Source: an uncultured Oscillospiraceae bacterium (lineage in GTDB: Bacteria > Bacillota > Clostridia > Oscillospirales > Oscillospiraceae). From it: DNA of 64,000 bases. Shown here piece after piece: positions 7,579 to 14,392 of this stretch. The stretch covers positions 24,078 through 88,077 of the forward strand of contig CAJUSE010000007.1 in NCBI GenBank assembly GCA_910588975.1, written 5' to 3'. Made by a program: the position numbers and the translations under genes. Below the pieces are notes generated by a model. The model saw nothing but the letters and a program-made list of their open reading frames with translations. It was not told the DNA's origin and searched no databases. Each line of letters begins with the position of its first letter. Position 1 is the stretch's first letter.

Positions 7579-8055
7579 GATCTCCAGACTGGCCAGCCAG
7601 TCCTTCAGCTCCTTTTCGCTGGCCATGTTGAGCAGCTTGCCCGACCTCCACTGCACAGTGTCAGGGCACAGGGCGTGAAGCACGCTATCTGTCTTACCCA
7701 TGCCACTTCCTCCGCTGGTGGCAAAGGGAATCACCGTTTTTCCTGAGAAATCATAGCTTTCCAAGAAGGTGGAGACGATGGTGGGGGCCACATACCACCA
7801 GATGGGAAAGCCCACAAAGACCACGTCATAGTCGGCCATGTTCTCCAGTGTCTCTCCGATGGCGGGCCGGGAGGCGGGGTCCTGCATCTCCAGAGTGGAG
7901 CGGCTAGTCTTGTCATGCCAGTCCAGGTCGGCGGCGGTGTAGGGGACCTCTGGCCGGATTTCAAACAGGTCGGCCCCCGCCGCCTGGGCCAAAGCCTGGG
8001 CCACCTTCCCGGTGACACCGCTGGCAGAGAAATAGGCTACTAATGCTTTTTTCAT
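7576..8055 (-). CDS. Flavodoxin
   Basis: 159 residues, long-chain-like flavodoxin fold of the group used in small-molecule reduction. The FMN phosphate loop is YFSASGVTGKVAQAL near the N-terminus; later motifs are DYDVVFVGFPIWWY (isoalloxazine stacking) and TFLESYDFSGKTVIPFATSGGSG. ATG 8055 has AAGGAGGAG upstream. It is a close relative of the flavodoxin part of the lipoprotein at 1-817 (shared ADLFEIRPE-PYT-ADL block). It stands alone; its partner may be the neighbouring ferredoxin or the aldo/keto reductases (inference). Confidence 0.95.
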   Translation of the reverse strand: MKKALVAYFSASGVTGKVAQALAQAAGADLFEIRPEVPYTAADLDWHDKTSRSTLEMQDPASRPAIGETLENMADYDVVFVGFPIWWYVAPTIVSTFLESYDFSGKTVIPFATSGGSGMGKTDSVLHALCPDTVQWRSGKLLNMASEKELKDWLASLEI

Positions 8056-8216
8056 GCTTTGCTCCTCCTTATCACCCGCTCTGAGAGAGACGGTAGCTTT
8101 CTTTTACTATACCAGATGGGGCCCTGGGTACGTCAAGGAAAATCTGTTCTATGACGATACCTCTTTTCTATACGGGACCATAACAAACAGGTATGGAATA
8201 TAGCGGCATGAAAATC

Positions 8217-8245
8217 TTGACAAACGGCCCCTTCTACCGTAAAAT
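8217..8245 (+). promoter_or_regulatory. Promoter of the ECF transporter gene with a long leader
   Basis: TTGACA (8217-8222), 17 bp, TAAAAT (8240-8245). Transcription would begin near 8252, leaving a leader of about 190 nt before the GTG start at 8443. Confidence 0.85.
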
Positions 8246-8250
8246 ATCCC

Positions 8251-8434
8251 TATCAAAATCGGCAGGAAGCCGGTATTTTGAGGTCCAGAAGGCCTCTTGA
8301 CCGTTCAAAAACAGCCCTATATCATCCTTTGAAATGATATACCAGAAGGTATGTGCTTTCCCACAAGGGGAAAAACATACCTTTTTTTGTTTTTTTGCCT
8401 GTTTTTGAACGGTTTTTATTCTTGCTATAAGGAG
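8251..8434 (+). promoter_or_regulatory. Structured 5' leader with intrinsic terminator (candidate riboswitch or attenuator)
   Basis: Hairpins in order: 8254-8280 (CAAAAT-CGGC stem), 8280-8296 (GAGG-CC stem with AGAA loop), 8318-8341 (8-bp TATATCAT stem), and a terminator at 8346-8389 (AAGGTATGT pairing with ACATACCTT plus inner TTTCCC/GGGAAA, then seven T). A perfect 14-bp inverted repeat (8301-8314 with 8399-8412) encloses the last two. The segment ATACC-AGAA-GGTAT (8339-8352) could form instead of both the 8318-8341 hairpin and the terminator, a plausible antiterminator. It matches no riboswitch consensus that I know (TPP, FMN, cobalamin, THF, preQ1, ZTP, T-box considered). Confidence 0.7.
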
Positions 8435-8442
8435 TGTTGATC

Positions 8443-8997
8443 GTGTCCACCGTCAAGAAAATCACCATTACGTCCTTCTGTGTCGCTCTGTGCTACGTAC
8501 TGCCCCTGGCCTTTCACGCCTTTGGCCTTGGTATGGCCTTCTCCCCCATGCATCTGCCTGTGCTGCTGTGCGGGCTGCTGTGCGGTTGGCCCTATGGCGC
8601 CTTTTGTGGTCTGGCCGGCCCTATCATTTCCTCTCTGCTCTCGGGAATGCCCGCTGCTCCCATGCTGATCCACATGGTTCCCGAGCTTGTGACCTACGGC
8701 CTGATGACAGGTCTGATCTTTGACCGTCTGCACACCGGGCGGCTTACTGCCGACCTATATCTGGCCCTGCTCCCCGCCATGGTCCTGGGCCGGGTGGTGG
8801 GCGGACTGTGCCAGGCCGCAGTTTACCTCTCCAGTGCCCGGGCCTACTCCCTGGCCCTGTGGGCGGGAAGCTATCTGGCGGGTACTGCCCCCGGCGCCCT
8901 GCTCCAGCTCATCACCCTGCCCACCCTGGTTTTCGTACTGACCAAGGCCCGGCTCATTCCCATCCGCTATCCCAGCACACAGATTACAACAGCTTAA
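8443..8997 (+). CDS. ECF transporter S component (substrate unknown)
   Basis: 184 residues, six hydrophobic segments, in the ECF-transporter substrate-binding family (first helix ITSFCVALCYVLPLAFHAFG, then SPMHLPVLLCGLLCGWPYG and the GPIISSLLSGMP loop). Such S proteins recruit a shared EcfAA'T module, which is not in this window. GTG 8443 is chosen because AAGGAG lies 8 nt upstream; upstream GTG and TTG codons at 8434 and 8437 overlap or crowd that site. The structured leader suggests control by the vitamin or metabolite imported. A strong terminator follows. Confidence 0.88.
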   Translation: MSTVKKITITSFCVALCYVLPLAFHAFGLGMAFSPMHLPVLLCGLLCGWPYGAFCGLAGPIISSLLSGMPAAPMLIHMVPELVTYGLMTGLIFDRLHTGRLTADLYLALLPAMVLGRVVGGLCQAAVYLSSARAYSLALWAGSYLAGTAPGALLQLITLPTLVFVLTKARLIPIRYPSTQITTA

Positions 8998-9002
8998 GCA
9001 AT

Positions 9003-9048
9003 ATAAAAAGGTCCGGCATCCCTTGTCAGGATGCCGGACCTTTTTAGT
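9003..9048. terminator. Strong bidirectional terminator
   Basis: A 17-bp perfect stem (9005-9021 with 9029-9045), A-run left and T-run right, between the convergent ECF and MATE genes. Confidence 0.95.
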
Positions 9049-9054
9049 TCGTCC

Positions 9055-10434
9055 TTAGTTTGCTGTTGGTTTTCTCTTACCACTAAGAATGTTGCGCAGC
9101 ATGACAAAGGCCGCCATGGCCAATACAGTCTCAGCACAGAAGGTGGCATAGGCCAGACCGTAGAGGGGAACCAGCTTATTCAGGATGATGAGGGCGGGGA
9201 TCTCCAGCACGATCTTCCGCAGGAAGGCAAAGATCAATGCAGTCTTACCATCGCCAATGGCCTGGTAAACGCCCACCCCCAAAAAGTCGATAAACTGGAA
9301 GGGCATGGCCAGCATAAAGCCCACCAGGAAGGCGGCGCCGTAGGAAATGACCGACTCGGTTTGAATAAACAGGCCCATCAGGTTGCGGCCAAAGATGATG
9401 CACAGACCGGCCATGAGGATGACCACGGCCACCATCCGCAGCGAGACATAGAGAATGGCGTCCTTCATCCGCTCCCGGTTTTCGCTGGCGTAATTGTACC
9501 CCACAAAGGGCATGATGCCCTGGCTGGCACCCATGGAGATCTGCATGGGCACCATCTGGATCTTGTGGGCGATGCCCATGGCAGCCATGACGTCAGCGCC
9601 GTAAGCGGCGGCAAAGTTATTAAAGATGGTCATGCTGGTGACATTGAGCAGGTTCTGGATGGAGGCGGGCACGCCCACGCCGAAGATGTCCATGGCGATG
9701 CGCTTATTGAAGCGGAACAGCTTGGGGTTTACCGACACCAGCGTCTTGCCCCGACGCACATAGAGCAGCACCAGGAAATAGCAGCAGGCCACGGTATTGG
9801 AAAGGAAGGTGGCAAGACCTGCACCGGCGGCCCCCATACCAAAACCCCATGGCATGATAAAGATGGGATCCAGAATGATGTTGAGGATACAGCCGCTCAT
9901 GGTACCGATACTGGCGTGGAGGGCCGCCCCCTCAGAACGGACCAGGAAGGCCAGCACCACATTCATAATGCCGGGGATGGCATTATACGTCACGGCCCAG
10001 AGCATATAGCTCTCGCTGGCGGCCAGAGTGGTTGCATCGGCCCCCAGCAAAGTGGCCAAAGGAGTACGGAAAATGCCGGTGAACAGGGCAAAGAGGGCAG
10101 AGCAGGTCAGAGCACAATAGACTCCGAAAACGGAAGAACGTCTCACCGCATCCTGATCTCCCCGGCCCATGGCCCGGCTCATGGCGCTGGAGGTACCCAC
10201 GCCAAAAAGGTTGTTGATGGCGTTGAAGGCCAACAGAGCGGGAGAGGCCACCGACACCGCCGCCGTCTGAATAGCATCATTAAGCATACCCACAAAATAG
10301 GTATCGGCCAGAGAGTAGACCACCATGACCAGAGAGGTCAGAATGGTGGGCAGGCACAGGCTCATCACTGCCTTGGGAACGGGGGCATGTTCAAATAGAT
10401 ATACCTTGTCATTCTTTGCTGTTTCCTTTGCCAT
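9055..10434 (-). CDS. MATE-family multidrug efflux transporter
   Basis: 459 residues with about 12 membrane segments in two homologous halves. Family features include PKAVMSLCLPTILTSLVMVVYSLADTYFVG at the start, SSAMSRAMGRGD between helices 2 and 3, and MGASQGIMPFVGYNYAS in the second half. These proteins export cationic drugs or metabolites in exchange for Na+ or H+. The ATG at 10434 lies inside the end of the MarR gene (26-bp overlap), so expression follows the regulator. The nearest ribosome-like site (AAAGGAG) is about 16 nt upstream, so the start could be slightly different. Confidence 0.95.
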   Translation of the reverse strand: MAKETAKNDKVYLFEHAPVPKAVMSLCLPTILTSLVMVVYSLADTYFVGMLNDAIQTAAVSVASPALLAFNAINNLFGVGTSSAMSRAMGRGDQDAVRRSSVFGVYCALTCSALFALFTGIFRTPLATLLGADATTLAASESYMLWAVTYNAIPGIMNVVLAFLVRSEGAALHASIGTMSGCILNIILDPIFIMPWGFGMGAAGAGLATFLSNTVACCYFLVLLYVRRGKTLVSVNPKLFRFNKRIAMDIFGVGVPASIQNLLNVTSMTIFNNFAAAYGADVMAAMGIAHKIQMVPMQISMGASQGIMPFVGYNYASENRERMKDAILYVSLRMVAVVILMAGLCIIFGRNLMGLFIQTESVISYGAAFLVGFMLAMPFQFIDFLGVGVYQAIGDGKTALIFAFLRKIVLEIPALIILNKLVPLYGLAYATFCAETVLAMAAFVMLRNILSGKRKPTAN

Positions 10435-10927
10435 AGTTCTTTTCTTGCGCTCCTTTCAAATTTTCTGCAATGCGGGTAAAGAAACCCAGAACCTTGTCCA
10501 TCTCCTCCAAGGAGAAGCCCTGATATACCAAATCGTGGAAGCCCTGCATATGCCTTCGATCCCGCTGGATCAGCTCCAGCGCCATTGGAGTAAGCCGGAG
10601 ATAGATACTCTTTCCCACCCCGGCATCCTGGGTCAGGTAGCCCTTTTCTGTGAGACTGTTCACCGCCAGGGACACATGGGACTTGGCCATCTTATGGGTC
10701 CGAACCAGGTCGGCGGCGGTACGAAGGCAGGGATCATTGTCCAGGGCCAGAAGGACCTTGCGCTCCATGACGGTCAGCCCGTCATCCTCCATGATCCACT
10801 TGAAGGCGGCACTGTAGCCCTTTTCCAGTTGAACATAAAGAGTCCAAAGGGCATTCTGCCGAACAGGATAGTGGGGCTGATGGCCCTCCCCGGAACAAGG
10901 TCCGGCGGAAGGTCGGTTTGTGGCCAT
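10409..10927 (-). CDS. MarR-family transcriptional regulator
   Basis: 172 residues with a central winged helix (MERKVLLALDNDPCLRTAADLVRTHKMAKSHVSLAVNSLTEKGYLT, then the wing DAGVGKSIYLRLTPMALELI). ATG 10927 is selected because GGGAGGCGAT lies 4-6 nt upstream; two upstream in-frame ATGs lie within the operator. It is the first gene of a two-gene operon with the MATE pump, the classic repressor-pump pair. An inverted repeat directly after the promoter -10 box suggests autorepression, relieved when a ligand binds (inference). Confidence 0.95.
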   Translation of the reverse strand: MATNRPSAGPCSGEGHQPHYPVRQNALWTLYVQLEKGYSAAFKWIMEDDGLTVMERKVLLALDNDPCLRTAADLVRTHKMAKSHVSLAVNSLTEKGYLTQDAGVGKSIYLRLTPMALELIQRDRRHMQGFHDLVYQGFSLEEMDKVLGFFTRIAENLKGAQEKNYGKGNSKE

Positions 10928-10944
10928 GGTATCGCCTCCCTTCA

Positions 10945-10960
10945 TGTTCAAAAACGAACA
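10945..10960. promoter_or_regulatory. Putative MarR operator
   Basis: Inverted repeat TGTTC-N6-GAACA directly downstream of the -10 box of the marR-MATE promoter, where bound repressor would block initiation. The 10-mer GTTCAAAAAC inside it also occurs in both arms of the ECF leader repeat (8303-8312 and, inverted, 8401-8410). Confidence 0.65.
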
Positions 10961-10965
10961 CGCAA

Positions 10966-10994
10966 ATTATATTCCTCTTGCTGAGGTCTGTCAA
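10966..10994 (-). promoter_or_regulatory. Consensus promoter of the marR-MATE operon
   Basis: On the minus strand TTGACA (10989-10994), 17 bp, TATAAT (10966-10971): perfect consensus, as expected for a promoter held off by a repressor. Confidence 0.9.
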
Positions 10995-11041
10995 GCGTTA
11001 TTTCTATCACATGGGGCATACTGGTTTACGGAGGTGATCGG

Positions 11042-12346
11042 ATGGGATCACTGTGGCTGGAAACCACTACCTTACCTGACTACGGACCCCTGGAAAAAAG
11101 CCTAAACACCGATGTGCTCATTGTGGGCGGTGGTCTGGCGGGCGTGCTGTGTGCCCACCGTCTCACGGAGCTGGGGGTGGACTGCGTGCTGGTGGAGGCC
11201 GAGAATATCTGCGGTGGGGTCACGGCCCACACCACCGCAAAGCTCACCGCACAACATGGCTTTCTCTACCGCACCCTGCTGGATCATTTTGGCCGGTCGG
11301 GGGCTGCTGCCTATCTGGAGGCCAACCTGACCGCTCTGGAGCGCTACCGCACTCTGTGCCAGCGCATTGACTGCGATTTTGAGGAGCGGGACAGCTACGT
11401 CTATACACTGGATGACCCGAAGGCAGCCCAGGAGGAGTTCTCTGCCCTTCAGGAGTTGGGCTATCCCGCCACATTGGAGCGCCAACTCCCCCTGCCCTTC
11501 CCCGTGGCCGGAGCGGTCCGCTTTCCTGACCAGGGACAGTTTCATCCCTTAAAGTTTGTCCGGGGCCTTCTCCCCGGCCTGACTGTCTATGCGCACTCCC
11601 CCATCCGCAAAATACGGCCGGGCTACGCCATCACCGACCAGGGTCATGTCGTCACCGCAAAGCACATTCTGATCTGCACCCACTTTCCCATGCTCAACCG
11701 TTGGGGGAGCTATTTCATCAAGCTCTATCAACACCGCTCCTACCTGCTGGCGCTAGAGGGCGCCCCTGCCCTGCCCGGTATGTATGTGGACAACGCCCAG
11801 GGAGGGCTTACCTTCCGCCCTTGCGGCCCCTATCTCCTCTTTGGCGGCGGCGACCACCGGACAGGCAAAGCGGGAGGCGGCTGGTCAGAGCTGGAGACGC
11901 TGGCACAGCGCTACTGGCCCAAGGCCCAGGTCAAGTACCGCTGGGCCACCCAGGACTGTATGAGTTTGGACGGCGTACCCTATATCGGTCCCTATTCCCC
12001 CTCTACGCCGGGGCTTTATGTGGCCACCGGCTTCAACAAGTGGGGCATGACAAACTCCATGGTGGCCGCCCTGCTCCTGGGGGACCTGGTCACCGGGCGG
12101 GATACACCTTGGGCAAAGCTGTTTGCCCCGAACAGGTCCATGCTCTGCCCCCAACTGTTCTCCAACCTGATTTCCTCTGCGGCAGATTTGCTTACTCCCA
12201 CCCGTCCCCGCTGTCCCCATATGGGCTGCGCCCTGAAATGGAACAGCCAGGAGCACAGCTGGGACTGCCCCTGCCACGGCTCCCGGTTCCGGGAGGATGG
12301 GCAGCTCATCAACGGTCCGGCCCAGGAGGGACTGAGCCCCAAATAA
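11042..12346 (+). CDS. FAD-dependent oxidoreductase with C-terminal Rieske [2Fe-2S] domain
   Basis: 434 residues. A DadA/glycine-oxidase-type FAD domain starts with the dinucleotide motif TDVLIVGGGLAGVLCAHRLTE (near 23-43) and continues with THTTAKLTAQHG-like and GLYVATGFNKWGMTNSMVAA motifs typical of this group. The last 45 residues are a Rieske domain: Cys391-x-His393 and Cys409-x2-His412, with Cys396 and Cys411 placed for the structural disulphide. Proteins of this layout are widespread and uncharacterised; oxidation of an amine or amino acid with electrons passed to the Rieske cluster is inference. ATG has GGAGGTGATC upstream. Monocistronic, ended by the terminator at 12346-12384. Confidence 0.93.
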   Translation: MGSLWLETTTLPDYGPLEKSLNTDVLIVGGGLAGVLCAHRLTELGVDCVLVEAENICGGVTAHTTAKLTAQHGFLYRTLLDHFGRSGAAAYLEANLTALERYRTLCQRIDCDFEERDSYVYTLDDPKAAQEEFSALQELGYPATLERQLPLPFPVAGAVRFPDQGQFHPLKFVRGLLPGLTVYAHSPIRKIRPGYAITDQGHVVTAKHILICTHFPMLNRWGSYFIKLYQHRSYLLALEGAPALPGMYVDNAQGGLTFRPCGPYLLFGGGDHRTGKAGGGWSELETLAQRYWPKAQVKYRWATQDCMSLDGVPYIGPYSPSTPGLYVATGFNKWGMTNSMVAALLLGDLVTGRDTPWAKLFAPNRSMLCPQLFSNLISSAADLLTPTRPRCPHMGCALKWNSQEHSWDCPCHGSRFREDGQLINGPAQEGLSPK

Positions 12347-12384
12347 AAAAGAGCCGGCGGAATCGTTCCCGCCGGCCCTTTTCT
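12346..12384. terminator. Bidirectional terminator after the Rieske oxidoreductase
   Basis: GCCGGCGG (12353-12360) pairs with CCGCCGGC (12369-12376), with GAA/TTC closing further. A-run on the left, CCTTTTCTCC on the right; serves both convergent genes. Confidence 0.9.
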
Positions 12385-12392
12385 CCTGTCGT

Positions 12393-12728
12393 TTACCAGT
12401 ACCTGGCGTCCTGCCGGGCGTTCCGGTTTGTATAGGCACCGTAAGTGCCGTCGGGCACACCGTCCATCATGTCTGTCATGGCATCACCCACGCCCCGGGC
12501 CATATCGCCGGCACCCCGGGCCACGTCGCCCACGGCATCGCCCACACCCCGGACCGTATCGTCCACCATGTCGCCGAGGCCCCGCTCCTTCCCCTGGATC
12601 CCCGCATTGTCACTGACTGCGGGACTGGGAGCCGTGGACGGGGTCACGTCAGGAGCATCTGCACTTTTACAGGCGCCAAGCACCCCAGTCAGGGTCAAGG
12701 CCAGAGCCAAAAGGCCGATCTTTTTCAT
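12393..12728 (-). CDS. Small lipoprotein with short glycine/aspartate repeats
   Basis: 111 residues. Signal peptide with lipobox LGAC (Cys20), then a Pro/Ser/Thr-rich linker and a repetitive segment (about 48-90) built of variants of G-D-x-V/M-x-x-x-x-R/D, e.g. RGVGDAVGDVARGAGDMARG. The spacing is close to a heptad, so it may form an amphipathic helix, perhaps at the membrane surface. I recognise no family. ATG 12728 has GAGGAGGAGAGG upstream. It lies alone between two terminators. Confidence 0.82.
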   Translation of the reverse strand: MKKIGLLALALTLTGVLGACKSADAPDVTPSTAPSPAVSDNAGIQGKERGLGDMVDDTVRGVGDAVGDVARGAGDMARGVGDAMTDMMDGVPDGTYGAYTNRNARQDARYW

Positions 12729-12844
12729 CTTTGCCTCTCCTCCTCATTTGGTCGTTGGAACAGCGGAATCTCCATCCGAGGAGTAGTGTACCCAAGGGCC
12801 GCTCTCTCACACCAGGGGAAATTTTCAAGTTTCCTTGTCCCCTT

Positions 12845-12885
12845 ATAAAAAGACGGCGCCCCTTATCAAGAAGCGCCGTCTTCCA
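12845..12885 (-). terminator. Terminator of gdhA
   Basis: On the minus strand a 10-bp stem (12850-12859 with 12873-12882) is followed by TTTTTAT. Confidence 0.9.
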
Positions 12886-12896
12886 AAAAAATATTG

Positions 12897-14237
12897 TTAC
12901 ACGATACCCTGGGCCAGCATGGCCTGAGCCACCTTCCAGAAGCCAGCAATATTGGCTCCGGCCACCAGGTCACCGGGGCGGCCGTACTCCGCTGCCGCCT
13001 GGGTCACATTTTGATAGATGTCCGCCATAATGGCACGGAGCTTTTCATCCACTGTCTCGAAGCTCCAGCTAAGCCGCTGGGAATTCTGGCTCATCTCCAG
13101 CCCCGAGGTGGCCACACCGCCGGCGTTGGCCGCCTTGGCCGGGGCAAAGAGGACCCTGCCCTCTCGCAAAATTTCCAATGCAGCGGGGGTGGTTGGCATG
13201 TTGGCCCCCTCGGCCACCGCCATGCAGCCGTTGGCCACAAGGGCTCTGGCTCCCGCCTCGTCCAGCTCGTTTTGGGTGGCGCAGGGCAGGGCAATGTCAC
13301 AGGGCACCGTCCAGATACCGGCACTGCCCGGATTGTAGTGGGCACCTGTCCTGTTATACTCGCTGATCCGACCCCGGTGGACCTCCTTGATATCCCGGAT
13401 CAAGTCCAGATCCACCCCATTCTCATCCACGATATAGCCCCCCGAATCGCTCATGGCCACCACCTTGGCCCCCAGCTCCATGGCCTTTTGGGCGGCGTAG
13501 ATGGCTACGTTCCCCGAGCCCGAGATGACCACTCGCTTGCCCTCAAAGGAGGTCCCGGCGGAGCGGAGCATCTCCTGGGTGAAGTAGCACAGGCCGTGGC
13601 CCGTGGCCTCGGTACGGCCCAGGGAGCCGCCGTAGGGGATGCCCTTGCCGGTGAGGACCCCGGTAAAGGCATTGTTCATGCGCTTATACTGGCCAAAAAG
13701 ATAGCCGATCTCCCGGCCTCCCACTCCAATATCCCCGGCGGGCACATCGGTATCCGGGCCGATGTGCCGCTGCAGCTCAGTCATAAAGGACTGGCAGAAA
13801 CGCATGATCTCCCCGTCACTTTTTTCCTTGGGGTCAAAGTCGCTGCCCCCCTTGCCGCCCCCCATGGGGAGGGTGGTGAGGGAATTTTTGAAGGTCTGCT
13901 CAAACCCCAAAAATTTGATGATGGATAAATTTACACTGGGGTGGAACCGCAGGCCTCCCTTGTAAGGGCCAATGGCTGAACTGTACTGGACCCGGTAGCC
14001 CCGGTTGACATGGACCCTCCCGACATCGTCCACCCAGGGTACCCGGAACATCACCACCCGCTCGGGCTCCACCAGCCGCTCGATGATACCGTTTTGCTCG
14101 ATCTCCGGGTGGCGCTCCACCACCGGCTCCAGGGACTCCAGTACCTCCAGCAGAGCCTGGAGATACTCGCTCTCGTGGGGGTCCTTCTGTACCTGACGGT
14201 CATAGACCTCTTTCAAGTATGTATTCTTCAGGGCCAT
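12897..14237 (-). CDS. gdhA: Glutamate dehydrogenase (hexameric, NADP-type)
   Basis: 446 residues, the normal length for the S50-I hexameric enzymes. Catalyses 2-oxoglutarate + NH4+ + NAD(P)H to glutamate. Signatures: GPYKGGLRFHPSVN and the active-site LPMGGGKGGSDFDPKEKSD (catalytic Lys in GGGKGG), the nucleotide-binding VVISGSGNVAIYAAQKA, and ANMPTTPAALEI. ATG 14237 is favoured because AAGGAG lies 9 nt upstream; the frame could begin at GTG 14255, but that overlaps the ribosome site. A good promoter precedes it and a terminator follows, so it is monocistronic. Likely central to amino-acid fermentation and nitrogen assimilation. Confidence 0.97.
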   Translation of the reverse strand: MALKNTYLKEVYDRQVQKDPHESEYLQALLEVLESLEPVVERHPEIEQNGIIERLVEPERVVMFRVPWVDDVGRVHVNRGYRVQYSSAIGPYKGGLRFHPSVNLSIIKFLGFEQTFKNSLTTLPMGGGKGGSDFDPKEKSDGEIMRFCQSFMTELQRHIGPDTDVPAGDIGVGGREIGYLFGQYKRMNNAFTGVLTGKGIPYGGSLGRTEATGHGLCYFTQEMLRSAGTSFEGKRVVISGSGNVAIYAAQKAMELGAKVVAMSDSGGYIVDENGVDLDLIRDIKEVHRGRISEYNRTGAHYNPGSAGIWTVPCDIALPCATQNELDEAGARALVANGCMAVAEGANMPTTPAALEILREGRVLFAPAKAANAGGVATSGLEMSQNSQRLSWSFETVDEKLRAIMADIYQNVTQAAAEYGRPGDLVAGANIAGFWKVAQAMLAQGIV

Positions 14238-14272
14238 GGCATCCAACTCCTTCACACATGCAGGCTGTGGAC

Positions 14273-14301
14273 ATTATAGCCGCCGGAGAGGGAAATTGCA
14301 A
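14273..14301 (-). promoter_or_regulatory. Promoter of gdhA
   Basis: On the minus strand TTGCAA (14296-14301), 17 bp, TATAAT (14273-14278). Confidence 0.85.
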
Positions 14302-14347
14302 ACAAAAAATGACGAACCTGCAAACTGGGACAGGATGCCACTTTTTA

Positions 14348-14376
14348 TTGCCCCGGGCCCAGCTTTGTGGTACACT
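14348..14376 (+). promoter_or_regulatory. Promoter of the FAD dehydrogenase gene
   Basis: TTGCCC (14348-14353), 17 bp, TACACT (14371-14376), leaving a leader of about ten nucleotides before ATG 14393. Confidence 0.6.
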
Positions 14377-14392
14377 ACCCTTGGTGATAACA

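Noticed and set aside
8280..8353. Guanidine-II (mini-ykkC) riboswitch in the ECF leader, because of two similar small hairpins.
   Set aside because: The loops are AGAA, not the required ACGR, and the spacing does not fit.
12894..13928. A 344-codon plus-strand frame across gdhA.
   Set aside because: gdhA is unambiguous on the other strand; the shadow lacks any start signal.
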